A stretch of 64,000 nt of DNA from Hydractinia symbiolongicarpus (taxonomy: Eukaryota; Cnidaria; Hydrozoa; Anthoathecata; Hydractiniidae). Below, piece by piece: positions 49,660-62,396 of the stretch; position 1 is the first letter of the stretch, and each line of letters opens with the position of its first letter. A program made the translations under genes and the position numbers. Below the pieces are notes generated by a model, which saw only the letters and a list, made by a program, of their open reading frames with translations, ran no database searches and was not told the DNA's origin. The stretch covers positions 26,033,501-26,097,500 of the forward strand of contig NC_079880.1 in the NCBI RefSeq assembly GCF_029227915.1. Direction: 5' to 3'.

Positions 49660-50049
49660 GTTTTTGTAATATGAGCTTTGAACAGAATTTTCAGCATTGC
49701 GGAGGAATTCTTTCTCAATTAATATTTGTGTTGTTATTAGAAGCAAGAACTTGACATCTGGATAAGAAAGGTTGGTGATGAAAATAAACAACTCTTCGAA
49801 TGACTATTAAGAAACAAGTTTGTTGAGTAAAAGGTCATGGTAAAATATATTATTTTTAGATCCAATCCATCAGGAGACTGTCTATACAGCTCAGCATCGT
49901 TGGTATAGGCATAGGTGATAATTCTCTTGTTGATGTTTTGAGAATCTTGACATCCATAGAACTTTTCTTGCATCCTTCCTTTTATTCCAATCATCCTTGT
50001 TTTCAATTTGCTTTTAAAAACCAAAAGGCAAATATTTTTATATCTGAGA

Positions 50050-50430
50050 AAAGTTTATTCAGATTTTCCCTTTCCCATATTCAGATTTTCCCTTTCCCAT
50101 ATTGTTTGTAATATGACTCTTTCTCCTGAGGAGGCAGTTAAAGCAGAAGCAATCAACAACTGTACCCCCAAGACATGGTTTCCTTTTCTATCAATACTTG
50201 CCTTGTCAACAGTAATAAAGAGAAAAATTAACACATTTTACCCACAATTCGGTTTGGTACAGTTTGTTACAACTTTCTTTACACAGTGTATATTGCCACA
50301 CCCATCTATTTTACCTGATGAAGATCAGTTAAAAAATTTATTTTGTTATGAAGATATTGTTAAGTCTGGTGTAGACTTCAAGCCAAATCATTACGTTCCC
50401 CTTTTTCCAGGTTGCAACTTTCTTAACTGA
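50050..50430 (+). pseudogene. Fragment of vertnin-like / OTU-like transposon-associated protein
   Basis: The frame open across 50008-50430 contains a protein-like segment: NNCTPKTWFPFLSILALSTV, then IKRKINTFYP, then NLFCYEDIV and KPNHYVPLF, ending at TGA. The Asn-His-Tyr-x-Pro-Leu close and the hydrophobic ALSTV...YP block resemble the C-terminal half of vertnin-like proteins, which are related to OTU peptidase folds and occur in many transposon-derived invertebrate proteins. The N-terminal catalytic part is missing or lies in the fragment at 48807, 1.1 kb upstream with a foldback element between them. Probably a relic. Confidence 0.45.
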
Positions 50431-52184
50431 AAGTTGCATTTTCCTATTTCAGCATGCAAAAAGCAGTAAAATCCCTTCTTAATTCTTCTTTCAAAGTTCA
50501 AACGAAACTTGAGTTTAGCCCTATGAATAAACAAATATATCTGAACAAATACATGGGTTGAGGTGTGTTTGTATCATATCACATGTATGTATATTTCATC
50601 TTCATTATCCTGATCTTTCCATATTCTTATTTTTTTTGTTATTATTGTGTTTTATTTTGCTGTCCATGGCTGGTGTGATCATTTGATTCACCTAGTCATG
50701 CTGATGAAGCCTGATATTGGCAGAAACAGCAGGAGTTTATAAATAATGAAATATATTCACAATTGTCTCACTTTATTGTAGTTAATCCCTGTTAATTTTA
50801 GTGGTTTTATCTATCTAAAATAAGACGTGTAAGACGGAGATTTGATTCTTATAAAAGATGTTCTTAGGAGATTTTGTTATAGCTTAGCGTTTCTTTTGGT
50901 CAATTTTATTAATAACTAGATAAATCGGAAGACAATTTTTCGGCGATTTTTGTACCCGCAAAGCTTAAAATTTAGCCCCCAGCTGCTAAATTCAAGACTC
51001 AGTCTTGACTAAGTCTTGAAAAAGTCTGGATCCGCCCCTGATTAAGTAGGTATAGATAGAACTATTTCCAAAATGCAGCTAGCTGTTACTAAATGTAGAG
51101 CTTCTTATTACCGGCTTTGAGTTTTCCAAAGTCGAAGCTCAAGGGTAATTGGCCTTAAAAGGAACAACAGGGTAAAAAATCTAAAAATATAGGTAGTAAA
51201 TAAATTCCATTTTCAATTTCTGGTACTTTCCTCCAAACTTTTGCCAAAAAAGTGTAGGTCATGAAAAACTATATGTGAAATACTTCGTTGGAAACAAAAC
51301 TCTACTTCCACCCAATTATTAATTCTTAATAAACTTTCTGCCAATTTACCACGATCACTACATAACCCCCGGTTTATTGGCACTTACTCCGTGGGGTCCA
51401 AAATAACGCTGCCGTGAATTCATTTTTAACAGAATAATTTTTAACCTGGCAAAAATTAGAATTCGCTTGTCGTCATATTCCCCGCGTGAATATTTCAAAC
51501 ATTGTTAAGTTTCTTTAGACGTTTTGTTATCACGAACAAATTGAAAAAGAATACGTCTATGAAAGAGATTTGAAAAGTTAATAAGAAGGTTTATTTTCTT
51601 TTGAATAACTATAAGGAATGAGAAAATATATAGATAAATCCAATAGAAAGTAAAGTACACAGACAATGAGAGTGTAATTAAAATTAAATTACTAATTAAA
51701 AATCATAGTTCAGACTTGTAGCCGCATTTTTCCTGTAACAGAATTACCAGAATATTAATACGCGCTCACAAAGTTTGAGCTGTCTGTTTTTACTGACAAA
51801 AAAAACACTCATGCCCTAAAGAGAATGCAGATATTTATCGTTAAAACTTTTCCAAGAGCTAACAACTTGCTTTATCAACACTGGCGTTACGAGTAGTATC
51901 ATCAACAATGGGCCAACAATTAGTGTTGTAAATATTCACTCGAAATAATCTAGATTAGGTTTTAGTAATACTCTTTTGCATACAATGAATTATTCATTTG
52001 AACGGCACTTAAAAACTACGTGAACCAACGAACGGATCATTTTGGTTTATAATCTTTCGAAACTTGAACTTTTTATATATAATCCCAAACCATGTAGATA
52101 ATTTTCCAAAAATTGTTTTAAAACTATATCTTTTTCTATATCTCTTGCTTAATTTACTGCCATTATTTAAATAAGAGGCTGATA
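50431..52184. other. No gene recognised
   Basis: Plain AT-rich sequence; no coding exon, RNA gene or clear repeat was supported. Confidence 0.4.
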
Positions 52185-52570
52185 TACACCTTTCCCGAGA
52201 CTTTTGTTTTGTTGTGCCACAACTTTTTCTGTTGGGTTTTATGAAAAATGGACAACAGATTTGAATTCCTTATCAAAAATGTCATAAACAAAGAAAATTT
52301 TGAAACAATGCAGCAAGTAAACAACCTGCTATTCTAATTTAAAGATTTGTGGCATGTCCAACCTCTTTTTAAAAACGAGGCGGGACATGGTAACTTGAGC
52401 ATTAAGAAGACTTTAACTGTGGTATATATCTCCACAAAATAACACTTTCTGTTGGCGTATCAAGTTAAACTTTTACACATAAATTAAAAAAACTATGCTG
52501 AATTCAAATATGGTATTCATATTTTACGAGTTTAAAAAAAGGATGACTCATAGTCTCGGGAAAGGTGTAT
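52185..52570. mobile_element. 386-bp MITE
   Basis: Exact 18-bp terminal inverted repeats: TACACCTTTCCCGAGACT at 52185-52202 and its complement at 52553-52570. The interior is non-coding. The target duplication is not obvious. Shares the TACACCTTT terminus with the foldback at 49294. Confidence 0.82.
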
Positions 52571-55500
52571 TGTGGTTTAAATAATTTCTAGTGACGTCAT
52601 CAACCCGTTCATTCCGTAATAGATTCGGATATCCAGGTTTAGGAAACCTACTTTAGTTGGTCCCAGGTGGTTCCTAGTTACCCATGCGGTGAAAAATGAC
52701 GTCACTACCTCGTTTTTAAGTTTATAGTGCATTGTAATGGGTTCTTTAATTTAATATAAGATATTGACGTTAAGAACTTCAATTTTTAGATTAACATTTA
52801 AGACATTACATTAAAGGTAAATGAACACATCCACTTCGCCTGTTGCAGACAGACAGACAGACAGACAGACACACACACAGTCTCTGTGTTATTATATAGA
52901 CGAAAATATTCTACTGCTGAAGAAAAGGCTATCTAAGGATCGTATGATGTAGAAATAAAAGTAAACCATTAGACAATCAAACCCACCAATCCTGGTTTTG
53001 TCATACCTTTATACATAAGAATTTTTATGATTTGAAACTTATAAATGTTTAACGAATTTCACATCGTACTATGTTTTCCGACACAAAATTCTAATGAATT
53101 TGTTGTTAACAAAATATTATTTACATATTAATATTAAACTTCTCAGCATAATACCCTAAAAAAAAGGTGTCGGTCGAAGCGATGATATGAACTCTAATTT
53201 CATAAGGGATAAGTGAAAATCTGCTCTTGATAAGCTAGATCTATAGAAATGATAACTTTTATTTTAGTTCTATTCAAAAGCGTATGTGCAGTTTCATATC
53301 CATAACTACGCTGAGAGTAAGGACTTTTAAATGGTTTGTATGATATAATGCTTAATGCTTAATGAGGCATGCACAACTCAAAATAATGTGTGAAGCTCAT
53401 GACTTAATTAACTGTTCTACTAAAAGTATCCCAAATTTTTTAAAAGAAAAATAAATTGTGTTATTCATTTATTAACAGATGCAAAGATTATAGGGTTCCA
53501 AGGATACAAGGGATAGTTTTAAAATTACTTCTCTAAATTGTATATAAACGCATTCTCTGCACAAGTATCTTCCACATTTACCTATTGTTCTAAATTATTA
53601 GCCCGCTGTGGCTATGTATAAAATTAATACGGCGTGAAAAAGTTAGTAATAATCCCGTGATCGTGCTTGTTGAAATTCCGTAAAAAACAAGATAAAATAA
53701 AGCCTTATAGTTGTATTAAAACAAACAGATTATAAATTTATTAAGAAACAAAAGAAGAGGAACAAAAATGACCATTCCTTGTTATTAAGTGAGGATTTCA
53801 TCATTAACAGGTAATGGTTTTGATCTTAATCTCAAATTAAATGTTTCATTTTCGTTGGTGGTTGATTGAACGTTATACGTGAAACAACAACGTAAACTTA
53901 ACATTACCTTGACATGTACGAACTAATATTTTTCTAACGTCATCCGAACGTTAACATAACCTAAAAGATATTTCAACTTTAGTTGAACGTTAAGTTTATT
54001 TGCCTTTATTAACGTACTAGTCGTCAACCCGTGGAAAACAGGACGCGTCTTTCGCGGACAGACAGACAGACAGACGACGGCTATTTTAAAAAGATTGCTA
54101 ACATAAGGCTAACGTTAGAAAGTTCCCAATATTTGTTTTGTAGGCCAGATTTTATGTAGGTTAGTATATGAGCCTATAGGTTGATGTCACTAAATTTATA
54201 GCTAGATCTATGTCATTGTTTTCTTTCCAGATAATGAGATCTAGCTATAAAAAAGAGTACATATTTGAGTGGATTGCGGAGAAAAAACCTAATATTAAAT
54301 TAGCATTATCTGAGAGTGACAAAACAATTTCAGTGTGATTGTGCCTGTAACATGAATGCGTTGAAATAATTTTCGTCGCTTTCTTTCAATCTTATGTTTT
54401 TTTGTATTTTTAGGTCATTTAGCTAAATCTCCAAAAGTCTGGTAGTTTAAATGCGCAGACAAGAATATAATCTAATTACTTGCGAAACGCAATGAAAGAA
54501 AACAAGTTATACTTTCTACAAAGTTGTCATTATATTTTTTAAAGCGATAATAAAGTTTAAACATGGAAAATATTTATATTTAAATATTTTGTGTTAGAAT
54601 GTTGTGTCAGAATGTCTCCCGAATGTTTGAAAGTCGATGTCGTTATGTAAACACACCACACTTTTTCTTCTCGAAGCGAAACTTGAAAATTTCTTGTAGT
54701 TCAGGTTTTGATTTATTGTTATTTTCTGCGTCTACTTTGGCCTGATTTGTGCTTGGTTATTTTTATTACTACACAACTTCCAAATCCAGTCCAATTTGTT
54801 TTCACTTATAAACTTCAAACAATTTTGTTTAAGTGTTAATATAAGTAGTAGGTTAGATAATATCAATACCTTGAAAGAGAATTGCAAGAAATTATTCTTA
54901 TTGTAAGAAATTATTCATATTTTGTGACAAAATTCAAAAATCTTTTTTTTTCGGCAAAATATTAGGGTCGTGTCCTTTCATACTTCCTAGAGACTCCGCA
55001 AAATATATATTAGAACAGCTATTTTAAAACGTCAAATATTGCGTTTAATTCTATTGATAAAGTTTCCTGCTTTTTCGAATGTGGTACGCTCTTGAAATTA
55101 TTTGTATCCGGCGAATTTCGTTCAAGCAACACAAAAATTACGGTAATGAATCGATACGCAAATTATTCTATGTTTTGTTTTGTCCAAACTGCATCAAGGG
55201 GAGGCATGGCCTACCGGCTCAGAGGTCTATGCCGCTTCAAACATTTCCGTCTGTGGTTCTTAGATAAAGAAATTTTGCATTTATGAGATCACATGATGAA
55301 ATTGGTTTTGAGTGAAAAAACATTTAGGTTGACTAATAATAAATTAGGGAACTCTGAGTGTTTAATGAGGTATGCACAACTTATAAAGTTATCTTGATTA
55401 GAATAATAATGTGTATGACGAAAATAATAATCCTGCGTCAAGCTGTACAATAACCACATAGAAATAGAACTTTCTTCAGTATCTCGCTTTCTGTTAATAA

Positions 55501-58157
55501 AAACGAGGTCTTTGTTTTGAGTATTAAAGCAGGTACTAAGCATTGTAACACACACGAAAAATTAAAAGACTTCGGTTACAAATTTATTTTTATTGTTACA
55601 AATTACAAAGTATTAAAAAGTAAATTTAACTTCCTTTGTAATCTAATTAACTAGTCCATAAGGCCCGTGGAAAAATCCACTTTGGCAGAAAGAAGGACAA
55701 TGGGAAAGGTCTGTTATATAATTTTATTCAGCAAATATTTTAGTATATTACACACTGCCCTTTACCAAAAAAAAATCTGAAAATGTCAAAAAAGTACGTG
55801 TGCAAGGTGCAATTCCTAATATAGCAAAAATGTTCTTAAAATCTTACAAAAAATGTCAAATTGAATCGTTATAGTGAAAAACAAAACCGGCGTATACAGA
55901 GACGGACATTGGTAATAAGTTACATAACCGCTAGAGAATACGTTTTAGACGTTGTGAAAAACTCAGACTTAACCCGAAAAACTTTGGATTGCAGAGCTTA
56001 AAATCTGGTGGTGCAGCTTCTGCAGCAAACTACGGGTTAAAGACAAGATTATTTGAGAGATATGGCTAATGGAGATCTGACAGGGCCTAGGGCGGATATG
56101 TTAAGGATATGTCAAGGGCGGATTTGTCTAAACTCACTGCTATCCGTTTCTCCTAGTCTCGGAATTTGAACACTTCTGCCTCTGCAAAGGTAAATAAAAA
56201 CCCGGTCTGATTATTTCACTTGTATCGCATGTACAAAGGTTATAAAAAGTTAATAAATCAAGTTATTTGCGATTAAATGCAATGAATTAGAAAATAATTT
56301 GGTGCACTTTGAGTGCTTATGAGACATGCACAACTCAAAATAATTAAATTTGATTACAATGATGACGCATATAAATATAATAATATTCTTGTGCAGCTCA
56401 TTACTAAATCAATTGTTCTACGGAAATGAAAAGTTGTTTTCCTATTAAAGTTTTGATTTGACATAATTTTCTTCATCTGACGAATATCAAGAGAAATATA
56501 TGCTGATTTATAGACATAATATTTGTGAAATGATGTCGTTTATTGACCTTTTTCTTGATGCCAAGCCAAAGAGCATCACTTGGTCAGTGCTCTGCAAAGG
56601 GCGGACTTTGGAAATTTTAGCTACTTTGGCAAGAGTATACACAACTTAACAGCGTCAAAAACGACTTAAAGGTCAAAATAAAATAGTGAATTGGAACGTG
56701 CTGTCGTCGGCAAGAATTAGATTTTAGTTTAAGATTAAGAATTTTTAACAAGATTTTATAACATCTAACGTAGGTAGGTGTTATAAACAAGTGTGTATGT
56801 GTAAACAAGTTAGATAATTACAAAATAATAAAGAAAAGGTTCAATTTACATAGCCATAAAAATGTTAGTCAGAAAATGTATTTTGGAAATCACGTAATTT
56901 GTTATAAGTCAAGTCTTGGTATAAGATCGATAAAACAAACACGATGAAATCCACGTAAATCTTTTTGACCACGAAAGTGATTAATAATAGTCCACTTTAT
57001 CTTAATAATCAACTTTACGAGTTATGAGTGTGAAAAAAGCTATGATCTTTTAATGTGAACTGTCAGTTAACTGAACTCCGACAAGTGTGAGCAAGAAAGT
57101 TTTAACTTTATTATCGAGCCATCCAGCTTACAACATATTAGTAGATGTTGTATTTACAATATTTGTCATTTCATTCGATGTCATTTCACACCAAGTCGGC
57201 GAGTGTTAAAAACTTAACGCAAATCAACAGGTAACATCTATAACGTCATAATTTAGTCACGGCTCAGAGCAAATGTTCGGAGCAAATGTTGAGGACGAAT
57301 GCGTTCAGAGCGAATTTTTGCAGTGAATGTTTACATTGATTTGGTTCTGTCTTATTTATGCCGCCAGAACTGTCAATCTGTCAATTAACAAACACAGTGT
57401 AATTACGTACTCTCTTTGCAGTGTAATTTGAAATAAATAAGCTTTTCAGGGTCACTTTAAAAATACGCTCTCTTAAAAGTGATTCCTAGATAGTCGTCTA
57501 TAGGGCTAAAATAAAGAGAAATAGTGTCAAAATAGACATTAGAAGTTTTTCCCGAGTCAATTAAACTTTGCTGAAGTTGCTTCTATACGTTAATTTTACT
57601 TCACATTATTTTACAGTGGGAGAGTTCTCGTTTCATGTTGTCTCATGTTCGGCATGAAATAAGAATTCATATTTTATGCAATTACGCCAGCCCACGTTAT
57701 TTAACCAACCGACAGAACGCAGGCATTCTTCTACATATTTTGTTCTAGAAACAAATGCACTTCAATTGTGTTTCTTTCCAATTTTCAACCTTTGTAATTT
57801 TAGTTTATAATTACAAAATAACAGATGTTGTCACTCTGTTTTCAAGTTATTTGGCCTCAATGCAATGGTAACGCGAAACGTATTTAACGCATTGACTCCA
57901 GTCTCCAGTCGATCCATAACATCAGCAAAGTTACCAAATGAGAAATAACTTTCGCGAAAAAATCAAAAGAGAAAATAAGACGAATATGGATTGAGACTAA
58001 GGTAGTGTGTTACACACTACGATCAATTCGGATTTTCATTCTCTTTTCAAGTTCTTTCAAGTCCTGCTACTTTTAATTAATATACATTTTAAACTATTCC
58101 GGCTAACGACAGAAACATTTTGATAAAGCCTAGTGAATGAATGCATCCAAATTATGA
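52571..58157. other. Gene-free stretch with microsatellites and dispersed repeats
   Basis: CAGA tracts lie at 52847-52879 and 54056-54075. Element-end copies CTAGTCG...CCCGTGGAAAA occur at about 54016-54040 and 55650-55682. Members of the AATGAGGCATGCACAACT family occur at 53349-53425, 55314-55455 and 56305-56423. No coding exon was supported. Confidence 0.5.
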
Positions 58158-58485
58158 TATTTTTTTTATTTTTAACGAAAAAAAGTTGTATACAAATTAA
58201 ACAATATGTATGATGGGAATATTCTCTTCATTGGTTTCTTCTTCGGCGTTATTTTTCTCTTTCTTCACTCTAAGATAAAACGTCAGTATAATTACATCGC
58301 TGTTATCAATATTACATAGTGCACGAGTTATAATTTTTATACAGACATAAGGATTTCCTATGCTTTGTATTTGTTTGAAATATGAGTTTTTGTGCAATCT
58401 AGAAACTAGAAAACTACCAAAATGTATTGCAAGCAATTTCGTATTTTACTTTTCCGTCTAATTATAAGTTTATTCAATTATAAGT

Positions 58486-59174
58486 CTACATACTTAAGAC
58501 TCCGTAGGTTTCTCCACTATTTTTAGTTTCGCTGTTTCCAATATGACGAAAGTGATTTCCGCTGTTTTCATTGCTTGTATGGAAGTCTCGGAAATGTAGC
58601 AGAGCTAAAAAAAATTCAAAATGTTTTATGTGTGAAAAAAGCTCTCCTTGCCAATTGAAAATAAGTTTGGAATACTTACAATCCCCGTAGGTTTGTCCAC
58701 CATGTTGAGTTCCGCTGTTTGCAATATGCTTAAAGCAAGTCCCGTTAGTTTTGTTGCTGGTGGACAAGACACGTGAAGGTAGCGAAGCTAAAAAATGTTT
58801 ATAGGGTGATGCAAAAGATTTTGCAAAAGAGCTTTTCTGGTCAACTGATGGTAAATTTTATATACATACACTCTCCGTAAGTTTGTCCCCCATATTGAGT
58901 TTCGGTATTTAAAATATGATCAAAAGAACTTCCGCTGTTTTCTTTGATGGTGTGGAAATCTCGTGAAGGTAGCAAAGCTAAAAAAATGTTTATAAGGTGA
59001 GCAAAAGATTATGTATGTTTTGAAAGAGCTTTCTTGGCCAGATGAAGTATAAATCTATATGCTTACGATCTCCGTAAGTTTGGCCCCCATTTTGAGATCC
59101 GCTGTTTCCAATATGACCAAAGTAATTTCCGTTGTTTTCGTCGCTTGTGTAACCATCCGCGATCATGACTGGTG
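58486..59174 (-). CDS. Diverged four-exon paralogue of the repeat-exon protein (5' end not found)
   Basis: Minus-strand exons 59067-59174, 58870-58977, 58680-58787 (108 nt each, 36 residues) and terminal 58486-58604, all phase 1-1 with GT-AG introns. Repeats keep the frame of the 13-exon gene: exon 1 has YTSDENNGNYFGHIGNSG and then SQNGGQTYGD; exon 3 has KHIANSG and GGQTYGD; the terminal exon ends ETYG-V-L-S-M then TAG. Repeats here start with LLPSR in place of the PKPWF block and are far more diverged from one another than those at 41.6-44.1 kb. No signal-peptide exon was found within several hundred bases upstream, so the gene may be partial, use a distant first exon, or be decaying. Reading frames are all open. 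Confidence 0.75.
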
Positions 59175-60711
59175 CTTAAAAATACAATATGCTGTCATAA
59201 AACTTGTTTTATAAACTTTGTTTTAATTAAACATTACGTTAAGTAGGGTACTATTTCACGGTTGCAACGCAGTGGAATCGTGTTTAAAATCACCGGGCAA
59301 CTCCTACTACTACGACGCGCGAAATGGGAATGTAGGCTGCGTTTTAGCATTTAACGGGGTCGAGGCTACATGCGGAATCCCTGGTCAAACTTACGCATTT
59401 ACGTTTTCTATGTGTCATATGGAATTTAAAGTTTGGTATAAAGAGCTTTTTATCCTACCCAAAATTTATTTTTGTGTTGATACTGTAGCCATTTAGCTAG
59501 CTCCTATCTTTGGCTAAAAAGTGAGAGTAAAAAAATGCAGTTTGGCTACTGTAATAGTCTTAAGCAATAACTCTTATGCTAAATGCAGTTAACTAGGTAG
59601 CTACATCTTTTCTTATTTTCCTGAAAACTTTTTCTGCAAATGAAATGGCTGAGCAATTGTTTTAGCTGGACAGGTAACGACATAATGTGCCCTTTGTTTT
59701 CATTTAAACCGAAGTTGCAATGAAGTCTTTTTGGAAAATGGTATTACGCCTCTATACGCCTGTTTATCTCTGTTTAACTGTTTTAAGTGCTTAGCCCAGT
59801 CTTCTTTGCGGCGGAAATGTCACATAATCGCAAAATCATTTTTACTCGGGGTTGAAAACAACCATGCGCATGTGCTCGATCTCCATGTAATAGGAAAACA
59901 ATTTTCAGCCCTGCCCCGAGTTGAAATTTCGACCCGGGCTGAAATTCTCCATGTAATCAGCCCCTAAATGAAACATTTTTGCGGAGAGAAGCGGAGGGCG
60001 CGTCAGCGCCCGGAGCGTAGCGGAGCCCATTTCCTCATTAAATAAGCCAAATATAAGGGACGGAGGAGAGTGTATAGGATTTCCGCCCCCACTATACATC
60101 AAAATCATTGAATTTTCGTGCCACTTTTTTTTTGGACTGGGTTGCCCAGTACTTTAATCCGGTCATTCTCTTATATAATTGCTAAATTAAGCGAGACAAG
60201 GTGTTTTTTTATTGACACAACGAGGGAGTGCTTTTGTTTATTTAAAGATGGCCTAGCGTAATTTGTATATTGTATATATATATAAGGTCATTTTCAAGAA
60301 ACGAAGAAAGGGTATGTTTAGCTAGCTAGTATATCACTATTTTTTTTTTACATGTAATGAACCCCTTCTTAGCCTTAGATAGGATATAGTGTATAGCTAG
60401 CTAACTTTAAAAGAGTAATAGCTAGCTAGCATAAAAAGAGCAACAAGTGCCTTTATATAGCTAGCAAAAAGACTAGCATAAAATTAACCACTTAGCTGGG
60501 ATAAAACTACCAATATAGCTATACATGTACTACACAATAATTATATTTTGTCCCATCACATAGCTTGTTTCTAGCTACAATTGTGCACAAAATTGTTGGC
60601 CCTGACAATTTTATATATCAAAAACCAAAAAGTTTAGATAGATAGATAGATATAGATAGATAGATGTGCATATTTTACATGACTAGCCTCACAAATATCG
60701 AGGGATATACC
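59175..60711. other. No gene supported; GC-rich repeat fragment
   Basis: A 74-codon plus-strand frame at 59272-59496 is unrecognised. 59985-60032 is an unusually GC-rich patch (GGAGGGCGCGTCAGCGCCCG, a hairpin) with AGCGGAG words, likely part of an interspersed element. A TAGA microsatellite lies at 60635-60664, and TAGCTAGC words are frequent. Confidence 0.4.
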
Positions 60712-61000
60712 CTGTCTATTATTTCCAGGAGGGGCCATGGCTTGATGGAGAGTCCTAGAGTATTTAATGCTCATTTTGAGCTACGCAGACCCAATTAGGG
60801 CCCGCGCTCTACTAGACAACTCCCGGCAACATCCAACGGCCCACACAGTGTGCCATCTTCCCAATTTCCCTCACATGGCTTGGGTTAACCCGGGGGTATG
60901 GTAACATTCACTCGCCCATGTTGAATCGCCGTCAAGAGGAATCGAACCCCGGTCTCCCGCACAGAGTACGAGAGCTATAACCACTAATCTATGGCGCGAC
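60712..61000 (-). mobile_element. tRNA-derived SINE with a different head
   Basis: Reading the minus strand from 61000: a tRNA-like head with A-box-like TTAGTGGTTATAGC and B-box GGTTCGATTCC, then a body including GTAGCTCAAAATGAGC...CTCTAGGAC and an end CCTGGAAATAATAG. The core and 3' end match the SINE at 12768 while the tRNA head and mid-body differ. Confidence 0.8.
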
Positions 61001-62329
61001 ATTACTATTTTAGAAAAGTCAGCAACACAAAATTTGTTGGCTCTGACAGTTTTATATATGAAAAACCAAGAACCAAAAAGTTTAGAAAAGTCAGCAAAAA
61101 AACATAGCTAGCTATAGTCACATATTCTGCAAATAGTACGTTCGGTCCCCACTGATGATCAATGTTTATGTAAAGGTATGTCACGTGTAATCGTTTACGT
61201 TGGTCAGCCACAAAGGGCAGTAGTTTTCAACATTGAGGGGGAATGGAAAGCCATATTTTTGTGGACGATTGTAGCTATATTGTACACAGGTCAGGAAATA
61301 AATTTTTTTAACCCTGCCAGTGAGCATACACCAGTACGGCTCAAGTTACAGAAACGGAAATTATTGCAATATAAATATATATATCGGGAAACTTTTTGAA
61401 CATGTATATACATTTGTTATTTGTTTGAGACGTTTTAAATTCTGATGCTTACATCCAACACCTGCATTTTTTATTACCAGGGCAAATTCTGACGAACGGT
61501 TATCATGCAATCGTCAACACCTATAGCTATACTGAAAATATTTAAATATATGTATATATGGATTTGACGATATTGGTTGTTAATAACTCTAACAATATTA
61601 ACAGTCAAGGTACAGAAGAAAGCTTAGTAAGTTTCTGAGTATAATGTGAAACTGTTAAAATTCTGTATGCCATGTATATATTATGTATTATGCCCTGTTG
61701 GTCTAATGGCTATGACACTCATTTATGGAAATGGGAGATCTGGGTTCGAATCCTGGACAGGGCTAGGAAAAACATAACTATAATGCACGCCTTGGTAATC
61801 CGTAATTTAGCTTGCTTTTTCTATTGTTGTCTTATCAGGGAAGTTGTTTACTGTATTTTCTATTAAATTATACTATTTGATACATGTAATGAACAACTTT
61901 TTAGCCTTTAGCTAGCTACCTAGCTAATGCAAAGCCATGTAAAAAGATCATCACTAGCTACCTAACTAAAGCTAGTGAACATATAGCTGGCTAGTATAAA
62001 AGTAGCTGGAAAAAAAGAATTGTTCTTGACAGGCTCATATCTTTTGACTACACATATTATATTCAGTCGGGTAATTTTGCCCTGATTAGGAATATCTATA
62101 GGATTAAAACTGGCTAGCTAGTATAGTATCCTAAATGAAACCGACCCTTCTTTGACCCACCGGTAGGTAAACGGACACCGGATACCATGTTTATTTACAT
62201 CTTAGCACTTTCTGATTGGTTAGATTATAAACAAAAAGTAATGTCATTGGCCCGTGATATATTTTTTCAACATATTTATATGCGATATATTGCGTCCGGA
62301 ACAAACTGCGAATTTGCTAATGCAGACGC
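61001..62329. other. No protein gene recognised
   Basis: Apart from the tRNA-like sequence, this stretch is AT-rich with scattered TAGCTAGC words. Open frames at 61005 and 61178 show no protein-like features. Confidence 0.4.
61692..61764 (+). tRNA. tRNA-like sequence (Arg-type fold), probably pseudogene or SINE head
   Basis: 73 nt with a perfect 7-bp acceptor stem (GCCCTGT / ACAGGGC), a D-arm region GTCTAATGGCTATGAC and a TTCGAAT T-loop closed by CTGGG/CCTGG (with G-T pairs). The D-arm and overall layout resemble arginine tRNAs. The anticodon stem pairs well only with an 8-nt loop, and a 7-nt loop gives the odd anticodon ATG, so it is unlikely to be a working tRNA. No CCA-like or SINE body was recognised after it. 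Confidence 0.4.
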
Positions 62330-62338
62330 AGGTAACTA

Positions 62339-62396
62339 CATTCTCGACCCCAGAGCTCTTTGAGATAAATTTGAAAGGGCTCTGGGGACGAGAATG
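62339..62396. mobile_element. 58-bp miniature inverted-repeat insertion with 9-bp target duplication
   Basis: CATTCTCGACCCCAGAGC (62339-62356) faces its near-exact complement (GCTCTGGGGACGAGAATG, to 62396); the arms make up about 80% of the element. Both flanks carry AGGTAACTA (62330-62338 and 62397-62405), a 9-bp direct repeat expected of a target-site duplication. The element is too small to code for anything. Confidence 0.82.

Noticed and set aside
58197..58436. 79-codon minus-strand frame downstream of the paralogue
   Set aside because: The aligned region next to the 13-exon gene has stops and no conserved frame, so it is better read as 3' UTR.
59272..59496. Plus-strand frame MESCLKSPGNSYYYD...
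   Set aside because: Open by chance or an isolated exon remnant; no donor or acceptor pair and no recognised domain. The GQTY string is a coincidence on the opposite strand to the paralogue.
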